The position numbers were made by a program, and so were the translations under genes. A DNA stretch of 64,000 nt from Moraxella catarrhalis (lineage in GTDB: Bacteria; Pseudomonadota; Gammaproteobacteria; Pseudomonadales; Moraxellaceae), in assembly GCF_001656295.1 (NCBI RefSeq), contig NZ_LXHE01000005.1:1-64000 (forward strand), given 5' to 3'. Shown here one piece after another: positions 54,511 to 63,861 of this stretch. The notes under the pieces are model-generated. The model saw nothing but the letters and a program-made list of their open reading frames with translations. It was not told the DNA's origin and searched no databases. The first letter of the stretch is position 1. Every line of letters begins with the position of its first letter.

Positions 54511-55421
54511 TTTCTACTGGTCTTATTTAATATAAATGTCTTAAATTGGTAGATAAAAAGAACGACACAAACCATAATACTACCAAAAATAGTTAACAAA
54601 TTTAAGTGTTTATGGAAAAAAATACTTTCTAAAACCATTGTCAATAATGGCAATAAAAAAAATAATGTACTGGCCTTCTCAGCATTACTATGTCTTAGCA
54701 TTCGCATTAATAATAAAAATGCCCCTACAGAAACTACTGCTCCCATCCATAATAGTGCTGAAATAAAGTAAAAATTAAAGTTGAAGCTCAATCCTTTCAT
54801 GACAGTGGTAGCTCCAAATATCATAAAAGCCACAATAGTTTGGAGTAATAAAGTTAAAATTGGATTGCTTGTAATTTTGGACTGAATGATAGTTCCAAAA
54901 GTGATAGAGATTAAGGCACAAGCTGCCATCACTATTCCCAATAGATTAATTTGTTCAATTTTATGATATCCTAAGGTAGCAATAGCCAATCCTATAAAAC
55001 AACCACCGAGCAAAGCAATATCATAATAGTTGACATTATTTGAAGTTGCTAACTTCGTAATAATAGGTTGCATCCCTAGAATTAAAATAATCATCCCTAA
55101 CGATAAATGAGTATTAATGGATAAAAAATAGAAAACTAGATACAGAACTTGGAGCAGTAGCCCTGAAGCAATGATACGAACAAAATCATTTTTTTTAAGT
55201 GTAGGTATTACAGCAAGATATTCTTTATTGGATAAAAATATCATGGTAAGCAGAGATAGTGCCAAAGCTGACCTTAAAAAAAGAAAACTCCAAACGTCTG
55301 CATACTGTAAACCTAGCTTAGAAAATAGAGCCCCTCCACTCCAAATTATTAAAAACACAAAAGGTACAAATTTATTTACTAGACTTTCTACTTCTAGTTT
55401 ATTTGAATTAGTTAAACTCAT
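54507..55421 (-). CDS. EamA/DMT-family transporter
   Basis: The 304-residue protein has about 10 spans in two EamA repeats (FLIIWSGGALFSKLGLQYAD near the start). The family exports small metabolites and amino acids. It overlaps both neighbours by 4 nt, so it is tightly coupled to the dioxygenase and the AraC regulator. It probably exports the product or an amino-acid precursor. Confidence 0.8.
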   Translation of the reverse strand: MSLTNSNKLEVESLVNKFVPFVFLIIWSGGALFSKLGLQYADVWSFLFLRSALALSLLTMIFLSNKEYLAVIPTLKKNDFVRIIASGLLLQVLYLVFYFLSINTHLSLGMIILILGMQPIITKLATSNNVNYYDIALLGGCFIGLAIATLGYHKIEQINLLGIVMAACALISITFGTIIQSKITSNPILTLLLQTIVAFMIFGATTVMKGLSFNFNFYFISALLWMGAVVSVGAFLLLMRMLRHSNAEKASTLFFLLPLLTMVLESIFFHKHLNLLTIFGSIMVCVVLFIYQFKTFILNKTSRK

Positions 55422-56308
55422 AATTGGTACTCTAACTTAAAGTCAACTGGATAATCAGGGTGTGGATTAGTAGAATCGTAAGGAAAAGATATATGCTTCT
55501 CTAAGCAAGGTTTTCTTGTAAAGAAAATCAACATATCCCTAGTTGCTCGCTCTGTTGGATTAATTTGAAAAACAGGGCTTAAGCTATGTTTAAATTCGTT
55601 ATCCTTTATCAAGAGACTATCTAAGAATTTTTTATGCCGCATTGAGTTTACAAGATTTTCATTTTTTGTTTCTTCAAAACAAATGCCACTTTTTTCAAGA
55701 TTGGAATGTATATTTGTGATAGCACTATTTTCAGTCATGTTATAATGCCCTAACATGATAGTCATTGTGTGGTCAACACCATCAGAATGTACGCCTTCTA
55801 AAGCAGGCTCACCTAATAAACCCTCCTGTGTTATAGTTCTTAAATGAAACACCGTGGTAACCCAATTGACTGAACTATAATCAAGGTTTTTACGAGCTAG
55901 TATATCGATGTTAGAAATAATATGGTTTTTTACTTTAAGCATTCCTTGAAAGGCTAAATTTCTTGTTAGTTGTTCTTCTAAGCCAACAAAATATCTGATT
56001 TTTCCTGAATCATGACGAATAAAATCCTCATCTACTGAAAGCACAAATGGTTGAAATTCCGTTCTGTAGATTACTTTGCTTAAATTATTATGAAAAAATC
56101 TACCATTTCTGCTTTCTCTAAATTCTAAAGTTGGGTCTGAAGGAAGATTATCACTCATTTCCTTCAAATGATTAATTTCTTCAATACTGATACCCATATC
56201 TTGTAGCAACTCAATCATCTGTTCACTTGAAATAAAGAGATAACCATCCTGCTGATATAGTTTTTTAAGCTTACAAATATTTTTCAGAAATCGCTCATTG
56301 TTCTTCAT
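55418..56308 (-). CDS. 2-oxoglutarate/Fe(II) dioxygenase
   Basis: About 296 residues from ATG 56308 (GAGGAG 6-11 nt before; the TTG at 56323 lies inside that site). EGVHSDGVDHTM (about residues 183-194) gives the HxD iron motif in the form seen in the 2OG-Fe_Oxy_2 family, which includes free-amino-acid hydroxylases. A distal His and Arg should follow (near RATRDMLIFF). It is the first gene of the operon. With the isonitrile-like synthase it could oxidise the substrate or product. Confidence 0.75.
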   Translation of the reverse strand: MKNNERFLKNICKLKKLYQQDGYLFISSEQMIELLQDMGISIEEINHLKEMSDNLPSDPTLEFRESRNGRFFHNNLSKVIYRTEFQPFVLSVDEDFIRHDSGKIRYFVGLEEQLTRNLAFQGMLKVKNHIISNIDILARKNLDYSSVNWVTTVFHLRTITQEGLLGEPALEGVHSDGVDHTMTIMLGHYNMTENSAITNIHSNLEKSGICFEETKNENLVNSMRHKKFLDSLLIKDNEFKHSLSPVFQINPTERATRDMLIFFTRKPCLEKHISFPYDSTNPHPDYPVDFKLEYQL

Positions 56309-56555
56309 TTTATTACTCCTCAAAAAATTAAAGAGTAATCAATAAAACAAACGAACTGTAACTAGAAAATATTCAAAAATGTGCTAAAAAGATTTTTTAT
56401 GCTGAAAAAAACTGGATATGGTTTAAATCCATTATTTTCGTAAGTGAGATGAATTTAATTGATAGGATTTAGCTTTATCTTTATATTGAAGAATACATGA
56501 GTGTTCATGTTAATAGAGAACGACTGTTTATGAGAGATAAGAATAAATGTTCAAG

Positions 56556-56756
56556 TTAAATAGAACCTGCACCCAGCTGATCAACAATAGCCGAAGTTTG
56601 TGGGGTTCTCACCACTTTTTTAGTTATCTCAGAGACACCAAAACCAATTACTGTCTTACTAACACCCTCATTTTCTATTTTCGATGCTATCGCCAATGGC
56701 TCTGTCACTACTTTTAAATATTTACCCCCTGGTATAAAATAAGAAGCGTTAGTCAT
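56556..56756 (-). CDS. Small protein in immunity position, unrecognised
   Basis: An ATG at 56756 overlaps the toxin stop as ATGA and gives 66 residues: MTNASYFIPGGKYLKVVTEP, ending IVDQLGAGSI. It is soluble and amphipathic, with no span. The overlap argues that it is the immunity gene of the toxin at 56753, but it might be the remnant of another toxin part. Confidence 0.4.
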   Translation of the reverse strand: MTNASYFIPGGKYLKVVTEPLAIASKIENEGVSKTVIGFGVSEITKKVVRTPQTSAIVDQLGAGSI

Positions 56757-57667
56757 GGTTTCCATTCCCTTCTGATCCATCTCTCTACAATGTCGTGTTC
56801 ATTTAAGGAACAAGCAACAAGTGGTGGATTATTCATTACCGCTGTATTATGTGCCTCAAGAGACCTGCTGTAGTCAGTATAGGGGGTTCTGGTTGTTGGG
56901 GTTGGCAAAGGCTGTTGATTGCCAACAATTCTATTATTATTCCAAGTATACTGATATGATGCAAAATCTCCTTTACCAGTATGGCTTTGAATGTATCCAA
57001 CTAAATTTGGATCAACTTTGGGGATGTTTAAACTAATGCCTGTACCATGATTATTCCATTGTACACCAACCAAAGTATCATAACCCAAATCCGGTCTATT
57101 TGATGGAGCAGCGTTATGACTATCAGCACTTTCATAGAAGTTGCCTTTTTTAAAATTAGCAGCTCTTAGAGCATTAGCAATTTGTTCTTTTGACCATTTT
57201 TTATTGCCGCCCTGTCTTTTGTAGAGCTCTTCAATAACCCAAGCCTCCCCCTTATTGGCATGCAACTGCCGATTAAAGGCATCTGCATTCACCGCATAGG
57301 CTGTGCTACTGGTGTCAAGTCCCGTACCTGCACCCACTCCTGCAATGGCAAGGCTCAATACGGAATTACTCATACTTTCGGCAGTGTTCTTGTCCAAACC
57401 TTGTTCAATGAGTTTCTCTGTCAGTTTGTCTTGTATTTCGTTCAGTCTGGGGGCAACACCTGCTACCGCTCCTGTGGTGACAGCACCTTCAACAGTGCCT
57501 GTAGCCAGGGCAGCGACTGCAGTATGCAAAGCAACACGATAGATGCCGCCTTCACTCCATTTATCGATTTCTTTGATGGTATTTTGAATGGCTTGGATTT
57601 TTGCCTGAGAAGTGCCTTGAGGTATGGCGATATGAACTTCTCTGCGTTTAATGTCTTTACTTTCCAA
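56753..57667 (-). CDS. Orphan CdiA C-terminal toxin module, NRQLH type
   Basis: The 304-residue frame starts in pretoxin sequence (IKEIDKWSEGGIYRVALHTA; GLDTSSTAYAVNADAFN). The junction is NADAFNRQLHANKGEAW, a third exchange point seen in FhaB-type proteins. The variable part has YESADSHNAAPSNRPDLGYD and ends ERWIRREWKP. It abuts the preceding immunity stop and has only a TTG start. The toxin family is not recognised. Confidence 0.65.
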   Translation of the reverse strand: MESKDIKRREVHIAIPQGTSQAKIQAIQNTIKEIDKWSEGGIYRVALHTAVAALATGTVEGAVTTGAVAGVAPRLNEIQDKLTEKLIEQGLDKNTAESMSNSVLSLAIAGVGAGTGLDTSSTAYAVNADAFNRQLHANKGEAWVIEELYKRQGGNKKWSKEQIANALRAANFKKGNFYESADSHNAAPSNRPDLGYDTLVGVQWNNHGTGISLNIPKVDPNLVGYIQSHTGKGDFASYQYTWNNNRIVGNQQPLPTPTTRTPYTDYSRSLEAHNTAVMNNPPLVACSLNEHDIVERWIRREWKP

Positions 57668-57676
57668 TTGATGGCA

Positions 57677-58048
57677 TTAAATGGTTTCCAACTCAACATT
57701 TTCACAGATAATTTCAATACTAAAACTGGTGGGGATACCAAAGCTAGTTGCAATCGGGCTCAAACCTCCGCCATAATCCAATAGATTGTCTCTATCTGTA
57801 ATTTCACCAAGCTCTATAATATCTTTATAGGATTTTTCACCTATATCATAAGATTTAACAAATTTTAAATAAGTGTAATCCTTAAAACTTATTCTTACAT
57901 CATCAAAATAATTTTGAACAATGGGGTGACAATCAACACAATTAACTATAATACTAAAATCTTTATTGGTTAAATTGTAATGATGTAATCCGCCTTCAAA
58001 TATATATAGGTGTTTAAAATTTTCTTTAGGTATTCGATATACATTCAT
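57677..58048 (-). CDS. Putative cytosolic immunity protein
   Basis: The 123-residue soluble protein starts MNVYRIPKENFKHLYIFEGG, with mixed alpha/beta character (CVDCHPIVQNYFDDVRISFK). It follows a toxin tail (58052-58229) by a few nt, as a cdiI would. No family is recognised. Its stop is in frame with the next cassette's pretoxin. Confidence 0.55.
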   Translation of the reverse strand: MNVYRIPKENFKHLYIFEGGLHHYNLTNKDFSIIVNCVDCHPIVQNYFDDVRISFKDYTYLKFVKSYDIGEKSYKDIIELGEITDRDNLLDYGGGLSPIATSFGIPTSFSIEIICENVELETI

Positions 58049-58051
58049 ACT

Positions 58052-58229
58052 AGTTAACCTTTTTAAAAATAATTGTTTTCATATTATCTTTTCTAAGTAG
58101 TGTACCATAACCAATCCCGGATAAGCTCTTTCGATAGCATTAGCAACATCTGCCACATACGGATCTGATGATTGAAAGGTTTACTGAAAATGCGATGCGG
58201 AAGTTGATTATGACTAAAGCTTTATCTAT
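58052..58229 (-). pseudogene. Toxin tail fragment, possible restriction-nuclease-fold toxin
   Basis: One frame reads SSDPYVADVANAIERAYPGL and the next frame ends GYGTLLRKDNMKTIIFKKVN. The first resembles the start of some restriction-endonuclease-fold toxin domains (DPYVxxVAxxIExxxPGxV). A frameshift and the missing middle make it dead. The fold is a weak inference. Confidence 0.4.
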
Positions 58230-58466
58230 TTACTCTACTAAACCCCAGTAACCTCTAAATGGACCATCTGGATAAACTAATCGCCAAATTTCATTACTTG
58301 ACACACATTCAAACCATCTTTCATGAGTATTAATGCTTAGGTAGTATGATTGCACTGAAATTTCAATAATATTACCATTCTCAATATGAGCCTCTAACCA
58401 TTTTTTAAACCTTAAAAATTCGCCTAAGCTTGCAAATTCATTAATTTCTTCTAGAAGTACTGTCAT
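58230..58466 (-). CDS. Putative immunity protein
   Basis: The 78-residue soluble protein starts MTVLLEEINEFASLGEFLRF and has WLEAHIENGN and WFECVSSNEIWRLVYPDGPF. It starts 15 nt after the stop of the toxin pseudogene at 58482, so it is that toxin's immunity gene. It is acidic, suited to binding a basic toxin face. No family is recognised. Confidence 0.6.
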   Translation of the reverse strand: MTVLLEEINEFASLGEFLRFKKWLEAHIENGNIIEISVQSYYLSINTHERWFECVSSNEIWRLVYPDGPFRGYWGLVE

Positions 58467-58481
58467 TTTTTATTCCTTAAT

Positions 58482-60125
58482 CTAGTCAGTTTTAATCTCT
58501 ACATCTTTAGGGAATACCACCTGAACTCCACCACCAACCAAACCTTCTTGATTAGCTGCAAAACCTTGATAAAGTCTAGTATTTGGAGGAACCTCTATCT
58601 TTACCACATTGGTTGCAGGATTGCCCCACGCTGGATTCAAGGCACTATCAATAATTGACCGAACAGGTCCAGAAGGTTTGGTTGTAGTCCAATAACTTCC
58701 TAGTTTAGATGCGTTCCCACCATAAACTCGGTACAATGTCAGGGGGTTTGTTAGTAACAATTTCAACATATATTCCGCTTCTGAAAGTGTTGGCAACACT
58801 CAAGGGTAAAGGTCCCTGTTGGTTCATTGGACCATAAGTATTCACAACTCTACTGTTGGGTAATTTTGGTGTAAGTCCTATCGTCGCAACCTCAACCGCA
58901 TTCTGTGCCACTCCGCCAACATTTGCCTCCTCTTCATTGCTATAAGGAAATGTTTGTGGCACCTCTTTATGAAACACATTTGCAATACTATTGGCGGTAT
59001 CAGAAGGTATGTTGCTAACACCTTTTGCTATACCAACGGTACTTATTTGTGCCGCTTGTGTTAGTACTGCCTGATTAACTTGCTGCTGTGTTTGTTTTGG
59101 GGTATTGTTTATAACGCTGTTTAGTAGCCCCTTATATTTGGTGGTATTAGTATTTTGTTGGCTATTTGCTCTTTCTTGTGGTGTAGCTACTATGTGAAAA
59201 CCGTTTTTTCTAAGAAAATTTTCAGCAGCTTCTGACAATCTTTTTTCTTTAGCTGTTGCACTGGTTTGATGGGCTTTTCTAAAATTGTCATCAGCATTTC
59301 TATAAGCTTAGGCTAATACTGCTCGCCAAGCTTCTTCATAGGTAATATCCTGTTCTTTGGCAAATTGTTTGAGTTTTGCCCATCTTTACCAAATATCTTT
59401 TCAATTTCATTGTCGTGCAACCAGCGATTATTCACCTCCACATTGGTCGCCATCAATGTACTTGAAGTATCAAGTCCTGATGTTTCACCTGCCGTCAGTA
59501 AAGTCATCCCAATGATTGCTTTTGCAGCCAGTTCTGCTTTGTGTTTGGATTCTAGGCTGTCATCATTGGCAAGTTTTTCGGTAAGAATTGCTTCAAGTTT
59601 TTCAATTTGTGGTGCAGCTGCTGCCACACCACCTGTGGCAAAAGCTCCTTCCGCCGTTCCAGTTGCCAAAGCACCCATAGCTGTATGTAATGCCACGCGG
59701 TAAATACCACCTTCACTCCATTTGGCTGCTTCACTTAGGATGTCATTGATCTGTTCGTCGCTCAAATGTTCGATATTTTGTAACTGCGATAGGATAGCAT
59801 CTTGTTGATACTGACTAAACTCCGCCACTGCCTTTGGTGCTTCTTTGCCAAACTCTGTGGTAATCACCACCTGAGCATTTAACTCTTTAAGTGCTTGTGC
59901 TTGGTGAAAGTCATTGGTGATGATTGGGTTAAGCTGGTTTTGAACTTCTGCTTGGTTGACATTGGCAGTGTTGATATGGGAGAGACCTGCTTGGTCTGTG
60001 ATGGCAGAGTGGGTGGTACTGGTTTTATGAGCTGGGGTTATTGTACCATAGCCTAAGCCTGATTGTCCGGTTAGTGGCAATGTATTGGTATCGTGAATTT
60101 TCATCCTATTTTTTTGTGCAAACAA
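58482..60125 (-). pseudogene. CdiA C-terminal toxin module, NRWLH type, with three lesions
   Basis: The start MFAQKNRMKIHDTNTLPLTG leads into pretoxin (ITDQAGLSHINTANVNQ; AAKWSEGGIYRVALHTAMGA) and the junction NVEVNNRWLHDNE. The frame then shifts near 59385 (WAKLKQFAKEQDITYEEAWR), meets a TAA, goes on as AYRNADDNFRKAHQTSATAK, and shifts again near 58790 into LYRVYGGNASKLGSYWTTTK and GGGVQVVFPKDVEIKTD. The tip (YRVYGG, GxxWT, GGGVQV) resembles ADP-ribosyltransferase-like toxin domains of polymorphic toxins, by pattern only. The immunity gene downstream is intact. Confidence 0.65.
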
Positions 60126-60148
60126 TTACACGCATACCTTTAACTTAA

Positions 60149-60559
60149 CTAAAAAAATAAATATGAATACCTTAGATCCCTATATTTAATTTCATTACTA
60201 TCATAAGATGATACATGAAAATCCACATTATTTAAAACCCCTTTATATTTTACTGGTTCGGTAAAATTTTCCACAATTATCTTTCCATTATTTTTCTTTC
60301 TTTTTATATATATGTATGTTTCAAGAGGATATTCAGCATAAGGAACAATTAAATATGCATTCCTACTAATTATAATACCATCATAAACTCTAAAAAAAGT
60401 ATCCCTACCTTGATGGTGTTGTATTATTGTTATGCAAATTTCATCACAGTAATAATAAGCTGTTTCTTTTGCTAGAAATAAGTATGCCAAAAATATTGAT
60501 ATGGATATTAAAAAAATAACCTTAAAATAAAAACTCAATATATAATTAAAAATCGCCAT
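60149..60559 (-). CDS. Membrane-anchored putative immunity protein
   Basis: The 136-residue protein has one N-terminal span (FKVIFLISISIFLAYLFLA) and a periplasmic-facing beta-rich domain with Cys (YYYCDEICITIIQHHQ). It starts 18 nt after the IS481 left end. Its toxin is probably the VENN fragment beyond the IS at 61515. The single-span form differs from the polytopic immunity proteins. Confidence 0.5.
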   Translation of the reverse strand: MAIFNYILSFYFKVIFLISISIFLAYLFLAKETAYYYCDEICITIIQHHQGRDTFFRVYDGIIISRNAYLIVPYAEYPLETYIYIKRKKNNGKIIVENFTEPVKYKGVLNNVDFHVSSYDSNEIKYRDLRYSYLFF

Positions 60560-60577
60560 TTAGTTAAAAACCTTATA

Positions 60578-61473
60578 TGTAAAAACCTCAAGCGTTATTT
60601 ACACCCTGATTAAAATAAAGCTTCAGCCATTCATAGGGTGTAAAGGTCTGTGTTTTACCTTGTTCATCTTTTTTGACTAAAGCACTGTGTGGTTTGACAG
60701 TATTGTAGAAGTTTAAAAATCTATCAAGTTCTTGTTTTCTGTGATTACTGTCGTTAAATTCTGTTTTATCATGCCACATTTGCATTAAGGTTCTGATCAC
60801 TCGCTCAGCTTTGCCGTTGGTTTGTGGTCTACCAACTTTGGTGAACTTTTGATTGATGTTGTTTTGGTAGCAGGCTTTGATAAATTCATGACCCTTTGTG
60901 CCTTTATACTCTGTGCCATTGTCTGAATACGCCACATCAATCACATAAGGACAAGGTTCGACCACATGCTCGGTTAAGACTTAGCAGCACTAAATGCTGT
61001 CTTATCAGGCATGATGGCTGCATACAACTCACGAGAATAATCATCAATGGCAACAAATAAATATTCTCTTGGGCTATTTGTAGTTTGCCCCTTAAGCAAA
61101 GGCAATCGCTTGGTATCAAAGTGCATCATCTCACCTAGGTAAGATTTGTTATAACGCTTTGCTTGCTTTTTGAGCTTGTCTTGTATTGACCTTTCAACTT
61201 TGGCAAGCCTTTTAACACCAAATCTGGCTTGTTTAAAGCGATTGTTGGTACTAGATTGTGGTTTTAGCAGACGATGACGAGCCAGTTTTAAGACTTTGTA
61301 AATCGTAGGTCTTGAAACTTTGTACTCTTCTGCCAAAGAAACAATGGTTCGCTTATCTTTGGTATAAGCATCCCAAATGGCTTGTCTTTGAAATGGCAAT
61401 AATCGAGTATTTTTATGTATGTTCATAGCAGTATTATCTTATAATACTGTAAATAACGCTAGTTTGTTTTACA
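60578..61473 (-). mobile_element. IS481-family element
   Basis: The ends match as inverted repeats: TGTAAAAACC then AAGCGTTATTTACA at 60578-60603, against TGTAAAACAAAC then TAGCGTTATTTACA on the other strand (61448-61473). A frameshifted transposase fills it. It sits between a VENN-type toxin fragment and the immunity-like gene at 60149, so it separated a cassette. Confidence 0.8.
60588..61426 (-). pseudogene. IS481 transposase, frameshifted
   Basis: The N-terminal frame (61426-60974) starts MNIHKNTRLLPFQRQAIWDA, with a helix-turn-helix (TIVSLAEEYKVSRPTIYKVL) and MMHFDTKRL holding the first catalytic Asp. It stops after KTAFSAAKS. A second frame (60588-60965) carries VAYSDNGTEYKG (second Asp) and GKAERVIRTL (Glu). 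All catalytic residues survive; only one frameshift near 60970 separates them. Confidence 0.85.
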
Positions 61474-61514
61474 CCATAATTGTTTACTTTTTGCATTCCA
61501 AGGAGTTTGAGTTA

Positions 61515-61850
61515 TTAATGTTGCACTCTTTTAATTGATATGATTAGTCCAGCAGAAATACTATCTCTTGCTATTTCATAAGTCTCATCTGAGACCTTTT
61601 TGAACAATTTGTCTGTTTTAGTGGCACCATTATTATTCTCCACCGCCCCCCTTGCCAGTCTCGCTCCCACTCACCGTATCGGCTACATTGCCATCAGTTG
61701 CTGTGTAAGTTGTGGCTACTGTGGCAGTGTTAATGATATTAGCAATGGTTTCTTTTTGGTCTTGGTGAGATTTTCTGGATCTTTGGTATTAAATAAGAAA
61801 CCAGATAAGGCAGGACGACCGCTTCACTGGTTGCTCCTGATTTTAACGGC
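61515..61850 (-). pseudogene. VENN-type pretoxin/toxin fragment
   Basis: Pieces match the VENN pretoxin region of the 1444 cassette (FLFNTKDPENL with YLYGTKDPELL) and reach AVENNNGATKTDKLFKKV (about 61590-61640). A short tip follows (YEIARDSISAGLIISIKR) before a stop. Frameshifts break the pretoxin part. The rest of the toxin is missing, probably because of the IS481 insertion. Confidence 0.55.
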
Positions 61851-61861
61851 AAAATAAACAA

Positions 61862-62197
61862 TTAGTTGTTTAAAATAAAAGATACATACAAATTCTCTTC
61901 ATTTAATTTGTTTAAATATATATTTGCCATTTCAATACTCTCTGAAAAATTATAACCCTCATAGTACCAATTATCATAAGTGGCGACAAATTGACCATCT
62001 TGAAGTTTCTCGTATATATCACCGCCTAATATTAAAATTTTTTCATCATTACACAAAACAAAAAAATCTTGAATTAACTCTATCGGCATTACGAATTCAT
62101 TTATACCTTTACTTTCTAAGTTGCTACCAACTTTTATGTAAAAATCTAATATTTTCTTATTCACTTTACAGCTACCCTCAATTTTCGTTTGGAACAA
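61862..62197 (-). CDS. Imm40-like immunity protein
   Basis: The 111-residue soluble protein has ILILGGDIYEKLQDGQ and ATYDNWYYEGYNF, a pattern seen in the Imm40 immunity family (ILGGDVY, then YxNWY). The start at 62197 overlaps the toxin end at 62178; a later start near KVNKKILDF is possible. It should bind the adjacent toxin in the cytosol. Family call by motif only. Confidence 0.6.
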   Translation of the reverse strand: MFQTKIEGSCKVNKKILDFYIKVGSNLESKGINEFVMPIELIQDFFVLCNDEKILILGGDIYEKLQDGQFVATYDNWYYEGYNFSESIEMANIYLNKLNEENLYVSFILNN

Positions 62198-62970
62198 ACA
62201 ATCTATGGTTTATATTACCATTTGGCTCTCTGATATATTCAAAAACACCTTTTTTGCCTCTATAGCTTCCAGGTATTTCTAATTTGTCTCTTACAACCCC
62301 GTCTTTTCCAGTGATTTTTGACACAGTTCCGTGTTTAGCAAACCCATCCACTGATTGTGGAAATGAGTGATAATCACCTGAAGAAGCTTGTATTTTTACT
62401 TTCTGTGTGTATTTAGCTCCATCAAAAAAGTTTTCTGCTTTAATAATATTTTTTGTTGCCTCTGTCGCTCTTTCTACTTTAATAACTGCAGATACACCAG
62501 CAGGTAGAAAAGGTAATGCTGTAGCAACACCATCATATATTAACCCCACACCATCAATTGTTGCAGAGCCATAATTTCCTTCTGAAATATTATATCCAAA
62601 TGAAGCTGCTCCCACCCCAATATTTGCAATATCCTATACAGTTTCAACAGCATTATTCTCAACCGCCTCCGCCGCCACACCAGCAGCCACAGCCACATCA
62701 GTATCAGCAAAGGCAGCGGTGATGCCTGCAATCAGTTTGGCTTGGTTGATGAGTTTGTCTTTTTGTGCTTGGGTTAGGGTGTTTGGGTCATCTACTTGAT
62801 AATCACCCCACATCTCACCAACGACAGCACCGATGCTGCCTGCTTCACAACGATTTCCTGCCGCTTTGGCAGATAGACAGCCTGTCATGCCAGTGGCAAG
62901 TTTGTGAGAGAGATTATTGATAACTTCGCTTGTGGTGACATCATCTACATATCGCCATTTAGATGGCTAA
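62178..62970 (-). pseudogene. VENN-type CdiA C-terminal toxin with nonsense codon
   Basis: The pretoxin part (VINNLSHKLATGMTGCLSAK; TLTQAQKDKLINQAKLIAGI) reaches EAVENNAVETV. A TAG at 62634-62636 follows, and the same frame continues DIANIGVGAASFGYNISEGN. The toxin tip has SGDYHSFPQSVDGFAKHGTV, LEIPGSYRGKKGVFEYI and GNINHRLFVPNEN, a pattern common in polymorphic-toxin tips (HxFP, GxYxGKxG, INHRxF), probably an RNase-type fold. One base change (such as CAG to TAG) separates VENN from an intact tip. The frame upstream of 62970 is lost. Confidence 0.65.
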
Positions 62971-63065
62971 TCTTAGTGATGATATACAAGGGTGGATCCA
63001 GTCCATCTTACAGAGTTTGACAAAGGCAGAGATGATACATACATGGTTGTTTCACCACACTTAAT

Positions 63066-63530
63066 TTAGTAAAGACAACCTGACTTTTTTGCTGCTTGAT
63101 TTGCTTGTTCTATTTTAAACAAATCTTTTATGTTAATATGCAAATTTCCAATCTTTATATTTTTTAAGGATATATAGGAGTGATAGTCCTCTATATTATT
63201 AAATGCCAGTAGATTTCCAGTATTGTCTAAAATCGCATACATAATATCATTTGGAAAGTACTCAAACATACTACCTTGTGGTTCATCGCATATTTTTCCT
63301 TCGGTATAAATTATCAAGTGAATATTGTTATACTCTGTGCGGTTTATGATTGCTCCAATTACTTTTTCATTTTTTAGCGATAGGTACTCAAAAAATGTAT
63401 TATCCATCTCAATGGCATAATAATCACCATTAAGCCGAATCTCTCCTAAAAAAAAGATTTGTTTATACGAATAAACAATTATTGTAAAAATTAACAGGAA
63501 TAATATAAAAAATCCTATATATTTTCTCAT
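63066..63530 (-). CDS. Membrane-anchored protein, putative immunity protein
   Basis: The 154-residue protein starts MRKYIGFFILFLLIFTIIVY, a single span without a cleavage site. A soluble domain follows with acidic, beta-rich character (EIRLNGDYYAIEMDNTFFEY) and ends KKSGCLY. It lies at the outer edge of the cassette cluster, and its toxin is not in the window. The anchored form resembles the gene at 60149. Confidence 0.5.
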   Translation of the reverse strand: MRKYIGFFILFLLIFTIIVYSYKQIFFLGEIRLNGDYYAIEMDNTFFEYLSLKNEKVIGAIINRTEYNNIHLIIYTEGKICDEPQGSMFEYFPNDIMYAILDNTGNLLAFNNIEDYHSYISLKNIKIGNLHINIKDLFKIEQANQAAKKSGCLY

Positions 63531-63782
63531 TGTAAGCCCTTAAGATTTTTTATTTTATCTTATTTTTATCAAAATTAGCATATAAGTAGTTGGTCTGACA
63601 ATAATTGTTTGTCGGTCATCAGGTAGGATTTTCCACAAATTTCCAGTTATTTTTAATTCACCTAAATCATTAACATCAACTTGAACTTCCAAATCTTTAC
63701 TAAATTAATAAATCTTTTTAAAAGAGAAAGAAAAAGGGAAAGCTTGGAAGCCTTGATATTAGCGAGATTATAGGCAATAAAA
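63531..63782. other. AT-rich stretch between cassettes and tRNA remnant
   Basis: Short minus-strand coding scraps can be read (for example DVNDLGELKITGNLWKIL near 63640-63690) but there is no intact frame. Nothing else is recognised. Confidence 0.4.
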
Positions 63783-63808
63783 AAGCCTAACTATTAAGTT
63801 AGGCTTTC
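63783..63808 (-). terminator. tRNA-proximal rho-independent terminator
   Basis: AAAGCCTAAC (63783-63792) pairs with GTTAGGCTTT (63799-63808). On the minus strand the stem is followed by TTTTTTATT. It lies directly after the 3' end of the tRNA-Gly sequence and would end that transcript. Confidence 0.85.
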
Positions 63809-63816
63809 TTTAATTT

Positions 63817-63861
63817 GGAGCGGGAAACGAGATTCGAACTCGCGACCCCGACCTTGGCAAT
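63817..63861 (-). other. 3' half of tRNA-Gly(GCC), probable attachment site
   Basis: On the minus strand the 45 bases from TTGCC through AAGGTCGGGGTCGCGAGTTC to the terminal CTCCA match the anticodon loop, T-arm, acceptor 3' strand and discriminator of bacterial tRNA-Gly(GCC). Identity stops 2 nt before the anticodon. The 5' half (GCGGGAATAGCTC) is absent from the adjacent bases. A 3' tRNA half plus terminator is the typical scar left by a tyrosine recombinase integrating in a tRNA gene. Confidence 0.8.

Noticed and set aside
57260-57784. 174-residue plus-strand gene
   Set aside because: It is the complement of the pretoxin region on the minus strand; its composition (many Cys, Ser) is that of an antisense shadow.
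63817-63861. Complete tRNA gene
   Set aside because: The sequence matches only from the anticodon to the 3' end; the D-arm and 5' acceptor strand are absent.
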